Positions 9,582-18,930 are shown, numbered from the stretch's first letter. The stretch: 64,000 nucleotides of DNA from Xanthobacter sp. YC-JY1 (GCF_021730305.1 NZ_CP032674.1:496001-560000), one strand, 5' to 3'. The notes: a model not told the origin generated them from the sequence alone. Made by a program: numbers and translations.

Positions 9582-10472
9582 ATGAGCCGCAAGGTGCTCT
9601 GGATCGCGGCGGCGAGCGTGCTCGTCGGTGCCATCGTGCTCGGCCTGAAGACGCTGGCCTGGTGGGTCACCGGCTCGGTGGCGCTGCTGTCGGATGCGCT
9701 GGAAAGCATCATCAACGTCGCCGCCTCGGCCGCCGCGCTGTTCGCCATCACGGTGTCCGCGCGTCCCGCCGACGACAACCACCAGTTCGGCCACCACAAG
9801 GCGGAATATCTTTCCGCCGTTCTGGAAGGTGTGCTCGTGGTGGTGGCGGCCATCACCATCATGCGCGAGGCCTATTACGGCTTCCTCGACCCGCATCTGC
9901 CCGACCAGCCCTTCACCGGCATGCTCATCAACGGCGCGGCGACGGTCATCAACGCCATCTGGTGCCTGGTGCTGCTGCGGGTGGGCAAGAGCATGCGCTC
10001 GCCGGCCCTCGTCGCCGACGGCAAGCATGTGATGACCGATGTGGTCACCTCCGTCGGCGTGCTGATCGGCTTCGTGCTGGTGCCCGTCACCGGCTGGCCG
10101 GTGCTCGATCCGCTGATCGCCGGCCTCGTGGCGCTCAACGTGCTGTGGACCGGCTGGAGCCTGATGAAGGAATCCGTGGGCGGCCTGATGGATGCCGCCC
10201 CGCCGCCGGACGTGGTGGCGCGCATCCGCGAGCTGGTCTCGCTCCACGCCGCCGGCGCCATCGAGGCGCACGATCTGCGCACCCGCCATGCCGGGCGCAT
10301 CACCTTCGTGGAATTCCACCTGGTGGTGCCCGGCGACATGACGGTGGCCGCCGCCCACGACATCTGCGACCGCATCGAGAACGCCTTCGAGCGCGACATG
10401 GACGATGCGATCATCACCATCCATGTGGAGCCCGAGGGCGAGGCCAAGCACCGCGGCGTGGTGGTGGTCTAA
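9582..10472 (+). CDS. Cation diffusion facilitator family metal transporter
   Basis: Inner-membrane metal(2+)/H+ antiporter of the CDF family, 296 residues from ATG 9582 (GGAGG six bases upstream; an ATG at 9570 adds four residues). Six TM segments are followed by a cytoplasmic ferredoxin-like domain (~210-296) ending in DAIITIHVEPEGEAKHRG. TM5 has the metal site DGKHVMTDVVTSVG (HxxxD). TM2 reads SDALESIINVAAS, differing from the HxxxD or DxxxD pairs of well-studied Zn or Fe/Mn members, so the metal cannot be assigned. FGHHKAEYLSAVLEG matches the conserved TM2-TM3 loop. It is convergent with mog (6-base gap). Confidence 0.85.
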   Translation: MSRKVLWIAAASVLVGAIVLGLKTLAWWVTGSVALLSDALESIINVAASAAALFAITVSARPADDNHQFGHHKAEYLSAVLEGVLVVVAAITIMREAYYGFLDPHLPDQPFTGMLINGAATVINAIWCLVLLRVGKSMRSPALVADGKHVMTDVVTSVGVLIGFVLVPVTGWPVLDPLIAGLVALNVLWTGWSLMKESVGGLMDAAPPPDVVARIRELVSLHAAGAIEAHDLRTRHAGRITFVEFHLVVPGDMTVAAAHDICDRIENAFERDMDDAIITIHVEPEGEAKHRGVVVV

Positions 10473-10478
10473 GTCCTG

Positions 10479-11012
10479 TCAGGCGCCTTTGGGCCGGAAC
10501 GCGGCGCAGACCTGCGGGTCGGTCTCGATGCGCCCGGCGCCGATCAGGTCCAGGCAATAGGGGATGGCCGGGAACACGGCCGCGAGGCACACGGCGATGG
10601 ACGCCGGCTTGCCGGGCAGGTTCACGATCAGCGTCTTGCCGCGCACCCCCGCCTCCTGCCGTGAGAGGATGGCGGTGGGCACCTCATTGAGGCTGATGCG
10701 CCGCATCTGCTCGCCGAAGCCGGCCAGCGGCTTCTCGATTACCGCCGCCATGGCCTCGGGCGTCAGGTCGCGCGGGGAGGGGCCGGTGCCGCCCGTGGTG
10801 CAGATGAGGTCCATGTGCTCCGCGTCGGCGAGGGTGATGAGGGTGTCGCGCACGCTCTCGAACCCGTCCGGGATCACCCGATAGTCGGCGACCCACGGGC
10901 TGGTGATGGCGCGGCGCAGCCAGGCCTCGATGGCCGGGCCGCTCAGATCCTCATAGGTGCCGGAGCTGGCGCGGTCCGAGATGGTGACGATGCCGATGCG
11001 GGCGGGGGTCAT
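10479..11012 (-). CDS. mog: Molybdopterin adenylyltransferase (MogA/MoaB type)
   Basis: Adenylates molybdopterin before molybdate insertion in molybdenum cofactor synthesis. The 177-residue protein from ATG 11012 (MTPARIGIVTISDRASSGTYEDLSG) carries the family signature CTTGGTGPSPRDLTPEA at ~residues 78-94 and the C-terminal LPGKPASIAVCL. The length fits MogA rather than MoeA. It is transcribed divergently from a regulator with a PBP-like domain often linked to molybdenum genes. The gene order suggests the pair belongs together, though no molybdate transporter is nearby. Confidence 0.9.
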   Translation of the reverse strand: MTPARIGIVTISDRASSGTYEDLSGPAIEAWLRRAITSPWVADYRVIPDGFESVRDTLITLADAEHMDLICTTGGTGPSPRDLTPEAMAAVIEKPLAGFGEQMRRISLNEVPTAILSRQEAGVRGKTLIVNLPGKPASIAVCLAAVFPAIPYCLDLIGAGRIETDPQVCAAFRPKGA

Positions 11013-11214
11013 GTGGCAAATCCGGCTGGAAAGCATTCCGCCTGTGCTGGCGTGCCAAGCATCCTAAAGCAAGCGCCGCACCAGCGGTGCCCCGTCGCAG
11101 GGTACAATTTGGGCTTGCGACGCGCCGCCCATGCCGTATTCATGTGAACATAAGATAAAAGTGTCGTTTCCTCCGGCGCGCCCAGCGTGGTGGAGGCCAA
11201 TCGGGCCGGGCCGG

Positions 11215-12126
11215 ATGTCGGAATATCTCACCACCCGCGAACTCGCGGCGCTGCTGAGGGTGCGCGAGCGCAAGGTCTATGACCTCGTCGCCACCGGCAG
11301 CCTTCCGGTCCGGCGCGTCACCGGCAAGCTGCTGTTCCCGCGCCGGGAAATCCAGGACTGGATCGCCGGCTCGGCGGACACCGCCCCGGCCCACGCCGCC
11401 GCGCCGGATGGCGCCCACCATTCAGCGCCTTCGGACCATCACGCCCCGCCGCCGGTGATGACGGGCGGGCATGATCCGCTGCTCGAATGGGCGCTGCGCG
11501 AATCGCGCTCCGGTATCGCCTGCCTGATGGATGGCGCGCTCGACGGCCTCGACCGGGCGGACCGTGGCGAGTGCATCGCCGTCGGCCTGCATGTGCCGGA
11601 GGGCGACGACTGGAACGCCTCTGTGGTGGAGCAGCGCTTCGGCCGGGCGCCGTGGGTGCTGGTGGAGTGGGCGCGGCGCGTGCGCGGGCTGATCTGCCGG
11701 CCGGGCCTTCCCCGTCCACCCACCTGCCTCGCGGAGGTCAGGGGCTTCCGATTCCAGATGCGCCAGAAGGAGGCAGCGAGCGAGCTGGTACTCGACCGCC
11801 TGCTCGCGGCGGAAGGGATGGGCCGCGACGACCTCACCTGCGCCGGCACGGTGGAGCGGTCGGAAACCGACCTCGCCCTCGCGGTGGCCGCCGGGCGGGC
11901 GGATGTGGGCCTCGGCATCGCCGCCGCGGCGCGCCTGCACAATCTCGATTTCGTGCCGCTGGTGGAGGAGCGCTTCGACCTCATGGTCTGGCGCCGGGCC
12001 TATTTCGAGCCGTCGTTCCAGAAGCTCGTCGCCTTCTGCCGCGAACCCGCCTTCCACGCGCGGGCGGCGGAGCTGGGTGGCTACGACGTCTCCGGCTTCG
12101 GCCGGGTGCATTTCAACGGGGCCTAA
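11215..12126 (+). CDS. HTH (excisionase/MerR-type) regulator with PBP-like sensor domain
   Basis: A 303-residue cytoplasmic protein. Residues 1-50 (SEYLTTRELAALLRVRERKV, then LFPRREIQDWI) form an excisionase/DNA-binding-type winged HTH as found before PBP-like domains in molybdenum-linked regulators. A His/Pro/Ala-rich linker (~55-85) follows, then a periplasmic-binding-protein-like domain (~90-300) with ADVGLGIAAAARLHNLDFVPL and ERFDLMVWR, typical of the PBP-like domain (PF12727 class). Divergence from mog suggests that it senses molybdate, tungstate or a cofactor intermediate and controls mog and itself. That role is inference. The AT-richer spacer (11013-11214) contains ATGTGAACAT at 11142-11151, an imperfect dyad that may be an operator. 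Confidence 0.68.
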   Translation: MSEYLTTRELAALLRVRERKVYDLVATGSLPVRRVTGKLLFPRREIQDWIAGSADTAPAHAAAPDGAHHSAPSDHHAPPPVMTGGHDPLLEWALRESRSGIACLMDGALDGLDRADRGECIAVGLHVPEGDDWNASVVEQRFGRAPWVLVEWARRVRGLICRPGLPRPPTCLAEVRGFRFQMRQKEAASELVLDRLLAAEGMGRDDLTCAGTVERSETDLALAVAAGRADVGLGIAAAARLHNLDFVPLVEERFDLMVWRRAYFEPSFQKLVAFCREPAFHARAAELGGYDVSGFGRVHFNGA

Positions 12127-12181
12127 TGCCGTTGGACCGGTCTTCGACCGGTTCTGGAGGCCACGCTCAAGGGCCGCAGAC

Positions 12182-12212
12182 AAAAAAGACCCGCCCGAGG
12201 GACCGGGCGGGT
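12182..12212 (-). terminator. Intrinsic terminator of the AAA+ ATPase gene
   Basis: The arms ACCCGCCC (12189-12196) and GGGCGGGT (12205-12212) flank an 8-base loop. On the minus strand the hairpin is followed by six T residues (AAAAAA at 12182-12187 on plus). It lies 38 bases past the ATPase stop. Confidence 0.88.
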
Positions 12213-12249
12213 AAGTCAAGGGCAATGGGGGTGCCCTATGGGAGGCCGC

Positions 12250-13956
12250 TCAGGCGAGCGGCGGCACATCCAGCGCGCGGAAGATGGCGCAGCGGCGGAA
12301 GGCGTCGATGGAGGGCGGCTCGCCCTTCTGCGAGCAGTATTTCGCGACCAGCTTCGCGAGGCCCTTGATGTCGCGGCCGGAGGTCTCCGGGAACATCTCC
12401 ACCAGCGTGTCGATGAGCTCGTTGGAGAGGATGAGGCCGAACTGGTCGCACATGACGCGCCAGATCTTCCGCCGGTCGTCCGGGCCGGGGGAGTGATACT
12501 TGATGAGGGCGATGCAGCGCGAGACGATGGCCTCGTCGATGTCGTCCACCCGGTTGGTGGTGAGGAACAGCAGGCCGTTGAAGTATTCGAGCACGCGCAG
12601 GAACACGCCCACCACCGCATTCATGGTGAGATTGTCCTGCCGGCGCTTGATGTAGACGTCCGCCTCGTCGATCAGCATCACCGCGCCCCAGCGCTGGGCG
12701 CGCGTCAACGCATCCTTCAGCGCCTGCTCCATGTGGGCCACGTCAAGGCCGAGCTGGCCGGAATGCACGCGGTAGAGCGGGCGCTGGATGATCTCCGAAT
12801 AGACTTCGGCGGTGAGCGTCTTGCCGACGCCGGGCGGGCCGGCGCAGAGCACGGTGGTGCCGCCGGATTTGCCGGCGACCACGTCGTCCATCAACGTGTT
12901 CATCTCGGCGGTGAGAATGTCGATGAGGTCGGTCTGCTCCGGCGGCAGAACCAGCTTCTGCTTCAGCTCCGGGTGGTATTCGTAAGGCCGGATGTCGTCC
13001 ACATGCACCCACACATGGTGGTGCAGCTCCAGATGGAACATCAGGATCAGCGGGTGGACCGGCATGTCGGTGAAGGCACCCTTGGGGATGCTGTCCTTCG
13101 CCGCGCGCAGGGCCTCGTCCACCGCCATGTGGAAGAGGTTCTGCTTGTCCGCCTTCTTCACGATCTTGTCGAGGAAGAAGCCGGAGGTCTCCGTGCCCAG
13201 CGTGCGCTCGCCGAGGAGTTCCTCGTCGTTCACCAGCCGCGCCTCGCTGCCGGAGGAGGAGAGGACCACGGTCGCCTTGCGCGCCCAGTCGGTGTCGCGC
13301 CGGTTGGCGGTGGGATCTTCGGCGAACAGGCCCGTGCCGCGGCCGGAGAACTGCTCGCCATAGCGGCCGCGCCACTCGAAATAGCGCACCATCTGGTCGT
13401 CGAAGGACTTGAGCAGGCCTTCGTCCTCCATCAGCCAGCCCTTGGCGGCGAGCGTGCCGGGGATGGTGAGGCCGCGCAGGTCCTTGGAGCGGATCAGCAA
13501 ATTCTCCACATGGGTCTTGCCGCGGTTGTTGGCCTTCAGTTCCACGATCAGCCGGCCGGCCTCCTCCTCGCCGGGGGGCGTGTAGTCGAGGCGGGTGATG
13601 AGATAGGGCTCGGGCTTGCCCGAGGGGTTCATGCGGAACAGCCAGCCGCGGATGCAGTGCTTGACGAAATAAAGCGCGATGGCGCCCGCCAGATCCTCCA
13701 GTTCGTCCGCGCCGAAGCGCTTGCCTTCGTCGCGGAACACGCCGACGAGGTTGGCGAGCTGCTCCTCCTGCCCGCGAATGGTGGTGCCGCCCGTCCTCAG
13801 CACCAGCTCGTGCAGGTGGGCCAGCTCGTCGGGCTTCAGCGCATCGAGGCCCAGCTCCATGCGGCTCGAAAGACGCGGCTGGGCGAGCAGGTGCGCCTGG
13901 TCCGGGAAGGCGTCCACCAGGCTTTCGACCACCAGGCGTTCGACGATGAGTTTCAT
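12250..13956 (-). CDS. Stand-alone AAA+ ATPase with uncharacterised N-terminal half
   Basis: A 568-residue soluble protein. The C-terminal third is a complete AAA+ module: Walker A GPPGVGKT at ~373-380, Walker B VMLIDEADV at ~426-433, sensor-1 LTTNR near 468, a downstream arginine in VSRCIAL (~480) and a lid domain with SGRDIKGLAKLVAKY. The N-terminal ~350 residues, with RGWLFRMNPSGKPEPYLIT and HHHVWVHVDDIRPYEYHPE, match no family I can name. It is likely a remodelling ATPase or chaperone for an unknown partner. It is monocistronic with its own terminator, and neither neighbour supplies a partner (regulator at 11215, liv operon at 14396). Confidence 0.75.
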   Translation of the reverse strand: MKLIVERLVVESLVDAFPDQAHLLAQPRLSSRMELGLDALKPDELAHLHELVLRTGGTTIRGQEEQLANLVGVFRDEGKRFGADELEDLAGAIALYFVKHCIRGWLFRMNPSGKPEPYLITRLDYTPPGEEEAGRLIVELKANNRGKTHVENLLIRSKDLRGLTIPGTLAAKGWLMEDEGLLKSFDDQMVRYFEWRGRYGEQFSGRGTGLFAEDPTANRRDTDWARKATVVLSSSGSEARLVNDEELLGERTLGTETSGFFLDKIVKKADKQNLFHMAVDEALRAAKDSIPKGAFTDMPVHPLILMFHLELHHHVWVHVDDIRPYEYHPELKQKLVLPPEQTDLIDILTAEMNTLMDDVVAGKSGGTTVLCAGPPGVGKTLTAEVYSEIIQRPLYRVHSGQLGLDVAHMEQALKDALTRAQRWGAVMLIDEADVYIKRRQDNLTMNAVVGVFLRVLEYFNGLLFLTTNRVDDIDEAIVSRCIALIKYHSPGPDDRRKIWRVMCDQFGLILSNELIDTLVEMFPETSGRDIKGLAKLVAKYCSQKGEPPSIDAFRRCAIFRALDVPPLA

Positions 13957-14395
13957 GGGGCAGCCTCATGTCTCGAACGATGTCGGGGCTTCGACAATTT
14001 GGTCGACCTGTGACACGCCCTGGCATCGCGAACGGGGATGAAAGGGCGATAGCAAGATCGGGGCCGGAGCCGGGCTGGGCCTTTTTCCGGCGTCCGCCTG
14101 CCGCCCCGATGGGCACTCCGCCGCCTCCCCGGCGTGCAGTCCGGCCCGGCTCCGGCGCGCGGAAATCCCCGCAAAAGATTGCCAGCACAGCGTGGAAGGG
14201 GCACGTCCTTTATGCTGCAATGCAGTGAAATCCGCCTGAAATTTCAGCTTGAAGCCACGTCAAAAATAGCTTTGTATCAAAACTAATCGCTGCCCCGCTT
14301 CCGTGCCGTCCGCAATCGTCGGAGGGCGACGCCTCAGGCGGAAGGGGAGGGGCAGTGCCTGCGTCCGGCGTTCGAGAGGAAGGTTGCCCCGGCCC
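13957..14395. other. Intergenic region between AAA+ ATPase and liv operon
   Basis: This is a 439-base divergent spacer with no credible gene. The left half (13957-14220) is GC-rich and featureless to me. The stretch 14221-14290 is clearly AT-richer and holds the candidate liv promoter. The rest, up to livH, looks like a leader. Confidence 0.6.
14249..14277 (+). promoter_or_regulatory. Candidate promoter of the liv operon
   Basis: TTGAAG (14249-14254), 17-base spacer, TTGTAT (14272-14277), in the only AT-rich part of the spacer, about 120 bases upstream of livH. This is pattern evidence only. Confidence 0.42.
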
Positions 14396-15268
14396 ATGCT
14401 CGCGCAGCAGATCGTCAACGGCCTCATGCTCGGGGCCATCTACATGCTTGTGGCGGTGGCCTTCACCCTCGCCATCGGCGTGCTCAACTTTCTGAACTTC
14501 TCGCTGCCCGGCCTGTTCATGGTGGGCGGCATGCTCGCCTTCGGGCTGATGAAGGCAGGCTGGCCCTTCCTCATCGCCGCGGCGGGCGCGCTGGCGGCGG
14601 CGGCGTTCGTCTCGCTCCTCGTGGAGCGTTTCGCCTACCGGCCCATGCAGGGGGGCGATCCCGAGGTGCCGCTGGTGTCCTCCCTCGGCTTCCTGGTGCT
14701 GCTCGAGAATTTGATGCTGATCCAGTACGGCTCGGACCAGCAGGCATTCCCGGCCCTGCTGCCGGACCTCAACATCCGCCTCGGGGGCCTCGTCATCGGC
14801 ATCGCGCAGCTCATCTCGCTGGCGCTCTCCCTCGGCCTCGTGACGTTCCTGTCCTGGTATCTGTCCTCCACCGCCGGCGGCCGGCGCATCCGCACAGTGG
14901 CGGAGAACCGCGAGACGGCGCTGCTCATGGGCATCGACATCTCCCGCCTCGTGCCGCAGCTCTTCATCGCCTCCGCGCTGCTGGCTGCGCTGGCCGGCAT
15001 CCTGTTCGCGGTGAACTACCAGCAGGTGTCGCCCTTCATGGGCGAGGGCGTCGGCTTCAAGGGCGTCGCGGCCATGATCGTCGGCGGCATGGGCTCCATC
15101 TGGGGCGCGGTGCTGGGCGGGCTGGTGATCGGCCTCGCGGAGGTGCTGTCCATCTCCTTCATCGGCGCGGACGTGGTGAACATCTCCGTCTACGGCCTCT
15201 TACTCCTCATCCTCATCGTGCGTCCGCAGGGCCTCATGGGCCGCGCCGCCAGCCGGGAGAAGCTGTGA
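14396..15268 (+). CDS. livH: Branched-chain amino acid-type ABC importer permease LivH
   Basis: First of two inner-membrane permeases of a HAAT-family importer; 290 residues. It opens with MLAQQIVNGLMLGAIYMLVA, the typical LivH start (the N terminus inserts directly as TM1), and has about eight hydrophobic segments, with the conserved VGGMGSIWGAVLGGLVIG near residues 230-250. The ATG at 14396 matches the family; the upstream ATG at 14303 gives an Arg-rich extension. The gene is followed by livM with a TGATG overlap (translational coupling). Substrate may be branched-chain amino acids, amides or urea-like compounds; the family label does not fix it. Confidence 0.9.
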   Translation: MLAQQIVNGLMLGAIYMLVAVAFTLAIGVLNFLNFSLPGLFMVGGMLAFGLMKAGWPFLIAAAGALAAAAFVSLLVERFAYRPMQGGDPEVPLVSSLGFLVLLENLMLIQYGSDQQAFPALLPDLNIRLGGLVIGIAQLISLALSLGLVTFLSWYLSSTAGGRRIRTVAENRETALLMGIDISRLVPQLFIASALLAALAGILFAVNYQQVSPFMGEGVGFKGVAAMIVGGMGSIWGAVLGGLVIGLAEVLSISFIGADVVNISVYGLLLLILIVRPQGLMGRAASREKL

Positions 15269-16104
15269 TGAGCGGCTATCTGACGGGCGTCCTCGTCGTC
15301 CTCGCCTTCAATGTCATCGCCGCCTATGCGGTCTATCTGCCGCTCGCGGCGGGGCAGCTGAACCTCGGCATCGCCGGCTTCATGGCCATCGGCGCCTATG
15401 CCTCGGCCTTCCTCACCAACGAATATATGTGGCCCATGTGGGCGGCGATCCCGCTCGGCGCGGGGCTTGCCGGGCTGGTGGGCCTCCTCATCGGCGTGCC
15501 GGTCCTGCGCACCCACGGCATCTATCTCGCCATGGCCACCTTCGCCCTCGGGCAGGTGATCTCCGCCGTCTTCCTCAATCTGGAAGTGGTGGGCGGCGCC
15601 GCCGGCTATCCCGTCACCGATTATGCCGGCCCTTATGTGGTCTATGCGGCGGCGGCGGGCGTGGTGGTGCTGATGCTGCTCGTGTCGCGCACCCGCTTCG
15701 CGCTCTGCCTCACGGCGGTGAAGAGCGACGCGACGGTGGCGGACCTGCTCGGCGTTTCCGTGCGCGGCATGAAGGTCGCGGCCTTCGCGCTGGGCGCGGC
15801 GGTGGCCGGCTTCGGCGGCGGGCTGTACGCGCACCATTACAGCTTCGTCGAAGCCCAGCATTTCAACGTGCTGCTCTCGGTCTTCACCGTGCTCTATGTG
15901 CTGTTCGGCGGCACGCAGACGGTGTGGGGCCCGCTGGTGGGCGCCGCCTTCTTCACTTTGGTGCCGGAGCTGCTGCGCGCCTCCGACCAGTGGCGCTACG
16001 CCCTCTTCGCCGTCTTCATCATCCTGTTCATGGCCGTGCGGCCGCAGGGGCTGGTGACGTCGTCCCTGTTCCGCCTGTTCCGGCGCAAGGCGGAGGCCGC
16101 GTGA
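15268..16104 (+). CDS. livM: Branched-chain amino acid-type ABC importer permease LivM
   Basis: Second permease, 278 residues. It has the LivM hallmarks LAAGQLNLGIAGFMAIGAYAS near residues 28-48 and the EAA-like loop SDATVADLLGVSVRGMKVAAF at ~153-173, which docks on the ATPases, then GFGGGLYAHHYSFV. The ATG at 15268 overlaps the livH stop (TGATG), and its own stop overlaps the livG start in the same way. The whole transporter is therefore translated as a coupled unit. Confidence 0.9.
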   Translation: MSGYLTGVLVVLAFNVIAAYAVYLPLAAGQLNLGIAGFMAIGAYASAFLTNEYMWPMWAAIPLGAGLAGLVGLLIGVPVLRTHGIYLAMATFALGQVISAVFLNLEVVGGAAGYPVTDYAGPYVVYAAAAGVVVLMLLVSRTRFALCLTAVKSDATVADLLGVSVRGMKVAAFALGAAVAGFGGGLYAHHYSFVEAQHFNVLLSVFTVLYVLFGGTQTVWGPLVGAAFFTLVPELLRASDQWRYALFAVFIILFMAVRPQGLVTSSLFRLFRRKAEAA

Positions 16105-16865
16105 TGTCCGCTGCTCTCGCCATCTCCGGCCTGTCGAAATCCTTCGCCGGCGTGCGCGCCATCCGCGATCTGTCCTTCACGGTGCCGAAGGGCGTCACCA
16201 CCGCCCTCATCGGCCCCAACGGGGCGGGCAAGACCACGGTGTTCAACCTCGTCAGCGGCGTCTACGGCGTCGATGCCGGGCGCATCGAGGTGAACGGGCA
16301 GGACGTGACGCACATGCCGTCGCGCAAGCGCATCTCCACCGGCGTCGCCCGCTCGTTCCAGAACATCCGCCTGATGCCGCACCTCTCGGTGCTGGAAAAC
16401 CTGCTGGTGGGCCAGCACGTGCGCGCCTCCTCGCTTGGTGCGCTGCTCACCCCCTACCGCCTCTTTCCCAACCATCGCTGGAAGCGCGAGGCGCGCGCGG
16501 CGCTGGAGGAGAGCGGCCTCGGCCGCTGGGCGGACGAGATGGTCTCCGCGCTGCCCTATGGCGTCAGGAAGCGCATCGACCTCGTGCGCGCGACGCTCGC
16601 CGGCGCGAGCCTGCTGATGCTGGACGAGCCCGCCGCCGGCCTCAATCCCAGCGAGACCAACGCGCTCCGGGATCATCTCAAGGCGCTGATGGCGAAGGGC
16701 GTCACCCTCCTCGTGGTGGAGCACGACATGCACTTCGTGGATTCGATCTGCGAGAACGTGGTGGTGCTGAACTTCGGCGAGAAGATCGCCGAGGGCCCGC
16801 TCTCGCGCGTGCGGCAGGAGAAGCTGGTGCGCGAGGCCTATATCGGTACGGACGAGGAGGCCTGA
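16104..16865 (+). CDS. livG: ABC importer ATPase LivG
   Basis: One of the two ATPases of the HAAT importer; 253 residues. Walker A is GPNGAGKTT (~residues 36-44), followed by ARSFQNIRLMPHLSVLENLLV, the signature-like ALPYGVRKRIDLVRA and Walker B LLMLDEPAAGLNPSE, with the H-loop LLVVEHDMHF. The insertion after the Q-loop and the C-terminal LVREAYIGTDEE are diagnostic of LivG. The C-motif (LPYGVRKR) departs from the usual LSYGxQR. The ATG overlaps the livM stop. Confidence 0.91.
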   Translation: MSAALAISGLSKSFAGVRAIRDLSFTVPKGVTTALIGPNGAGKTTVFNLVSGVYGVDAGRIEVNGQDVTHMPSRKRISTGVARSFQNIRLMPHLSVLENLLVGQHVRASSLGALLTPYRLFPNHRWKREARAALEESGLGRWADEMVSALPYGVRKRIDLVRATLAGASLLMLDEPAAGLNPSETNALRDHLKALMAKGVTLLVVEHDMHFVDSICENVVVLNFGEKIAEGPLSRVRQEKLVREAYIGTDEEA

Positions 16866-16868
16866 GCC

Positions 16869-17594
<726 letters not shown>

Positions 17595-17603
17595 ACCAGG
17601 GTC

Positions 17604-17625
17604 CGAGGGCCCATGGGCCCTCGGG
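17604..17625. repeat. Perfect 22-base palindrome in the livF-livK spacer
   Basis: The sequence runs CCGAGGGCCCA then TGGGCCCTCGG with no spacer (11-base arms) and no T-run after it, so it is not a classical terminator. Between transporter genes and a binding-protein gene, such stems usually act as mRNA processing or stabilising elements. That role is inference. Confidence 0.8.
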
Positions 17626-17683
17626 TGAAGCCCGCGCGGCGATTGAGCGTGCGGGAAACAAGAGCCACAGAGGAGAACGGGAC

Positions 17684-18856
17684 ATGAAGAAGAGCGTGCT
17701 GTTCGGTGCCGGCCTTCTGGCGGCGCTGGTCGCCTCCGGCGCCGCGCGGGCCGAGGGCGAACTGGTCCTCGGCTACATGATGGCCAAGAGCGGCCCCTAT
17801 GTGAGCCTCGCCAACACCAATGAGGTGGCCGTCGACATGGCGGTAGAGGAGATCAACGCCAAGGGCGGCATCAACGGCAAGAAGATCAAGGTGGTGAAGT
17901 TCGACACCGCCGGCGATCCCAAGCAGGCGACCACCGCGCTGCGCTCCTTCGCGCAGGATGCCGGCGCGCTCGCCGTCATCGGCCCGTTCTCGTCCTCGGA
18001 AGTGCGCACCACCTTCCCGGTGGGCGAGCGCGAGGGCCTCGCGCAGATGTCCATGGCCTCCTCGGCCCCGGGCCTCACCAAGGGCTTCACCTACGGCTTC
18101 CGCAACACCACGGACGAGGGCAAGGTCATCGACCAGGTGCTCGCCGCCATCAAGGACAAGAAGCTGCCCATGGCCTCGGGCGCTGCGGCCTATGCCACCG
18201 ACGACGTGGTGTCCAAGTCCATCGGCACGGTGGTCGTGCCGAAGATGTTCGAGAAGTATGCGATCCCCTCCAAGGGCTCGGTGGACTTCCAGCTCGCCGC
18301 CTTCGATCTGTCGCCCCAGGTGGCGCAGCTGAAGCAGATGGCGCCGGATATCGTCGGCCTCGGCTCGCCGCCCGAAGGCGCGGTGAACCTCGCCAAGGAG
18401 CTGAAGCGCCAGGGCGTCTCCACCCGCATCATCGGCGGCACCACCATCGCCGATCCCGAGCTGCCCAAGCGCATGGACGGCGCCGGCGACAACCTCACCA
18501 TCGGCACCACCTTCTTCCCCGAGGTGAACGACAAGACCAAGGCCTTCACCGCCGAGTTCGGCAAGCGCACCAAGGCCGCCGGCCTCAACCGCACCGACCC
18601 GAACCAGATGGACGCCTCGGTCTATGACATCGTCTACCTCTATTCGGAGGCGATGAAGCGGGCCAACGTGACCGGCGACAAGGCGAAGCTCGCCGAGGAG
18701 CGCGCCGCCATCCGCGACCAGCTCGCCAAGCTGAAGGACTATCAGGCCCTCGAAGGCGCCATCTCCTTCACCGACGGCGACGCCGTGAAGCCCGTCTACA
18801 TCCTCGAGGTGAAGGGCGGAAAGTGGACCCTTCTCGACACGCGCACGCCGAACTGA
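17684..18856 (+). CDS. livK: ABC importer periplasmic substrate-binding protein
   Basis: Periplasmic ligand receptor of the importer (Peripla_BP_6 class), 390 residues, with signal peptide MKKSVLFGAGLLAALVASGAARA (cleavage near residue 23). The mature protein begins EGELVLGYMMAKSGPYVSLA, followed by AVEEINAKGGINGKKIKVV and AVIGPFSSSEVRTTFPV, the lobe-1 ligand pocket region of LivK/UrtA/AmiC-like proteins. The start is supported by AGAGGAGAA upstream of ATG 17684. The gene is flanked on both sides by stem-loops (17604 and 18874), consistent with a separately stabilised, highly expressed message. Confidence 0.9.
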   Translation: MKKSVLFGAGLLAALVASGAARAEGELVLGYMMAKSGPYVSLANTNEVAVDMAVEEINAKGGINGKKIKVVKFDTAGDPKQATTALRSFAQDAGALAVIGPFSSSEVRTTFPVGEREGLAQMSMASSAPGLTKGFTYGFRNTTDEGKVIDQVLAAIKDKKLPMASGAAAYATDDVVSKSIGTVVVPKMFEKYAIPSKGSVDFQLAAFDLSPQVAQLKQMAPDIVGLGSPPEGAVNLAKELKRQGVSTRIIGGTTIADPELPKRMDGAGDNLTIGTTFFPEVNDKTKAFTAEFGKRTKAAGLNRTDPNQMDASVYDIVYLYSEAMKRANVTGDKAKLAEERAAIRDQLAKLKDYQALEGAISFTDGDAVKPVYILEVKGGKWTLLDTRTPN

Positions 18857-18873
18857 CCTCGGCCGAAGCGTGC

Positions 18874-18930
18874 GGCCGGCGCCTCCTTTCCCTCCCCCTT
18901 TCGGAGGCGCCGGTCTCTTCTCCTTTTCCT
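18874..18930 (+). terminator. Strong hairpin plus pyrimidine tract after livK
   Basis: CCGGCGCCTCC (18876-18886) pairs perfectly with GGAGGCGCCGG (18903-18913), and a TCTCTTCTCCTTTTCC tract follows. It acts as a terminator or attenuator between livK and the DUF2848 gene. The 11-base stem has a 16-base loop. Confidence 0.68.

Noticed and set aside
8637-10451. Antisense 604-codon frame over DUF4239 and CDF transporter genes
   Set aside because: It spans two well-supported plus-strand membrane proteins and has no recognisable domain.
12238-14013. Antisense 591-codon frame over the AAA+ ATPase
   Set aside because: The minus strand shows all AAA+ motifs and a terminator on that strand; the plus frame is His/Glu/Arg-rich shadow.
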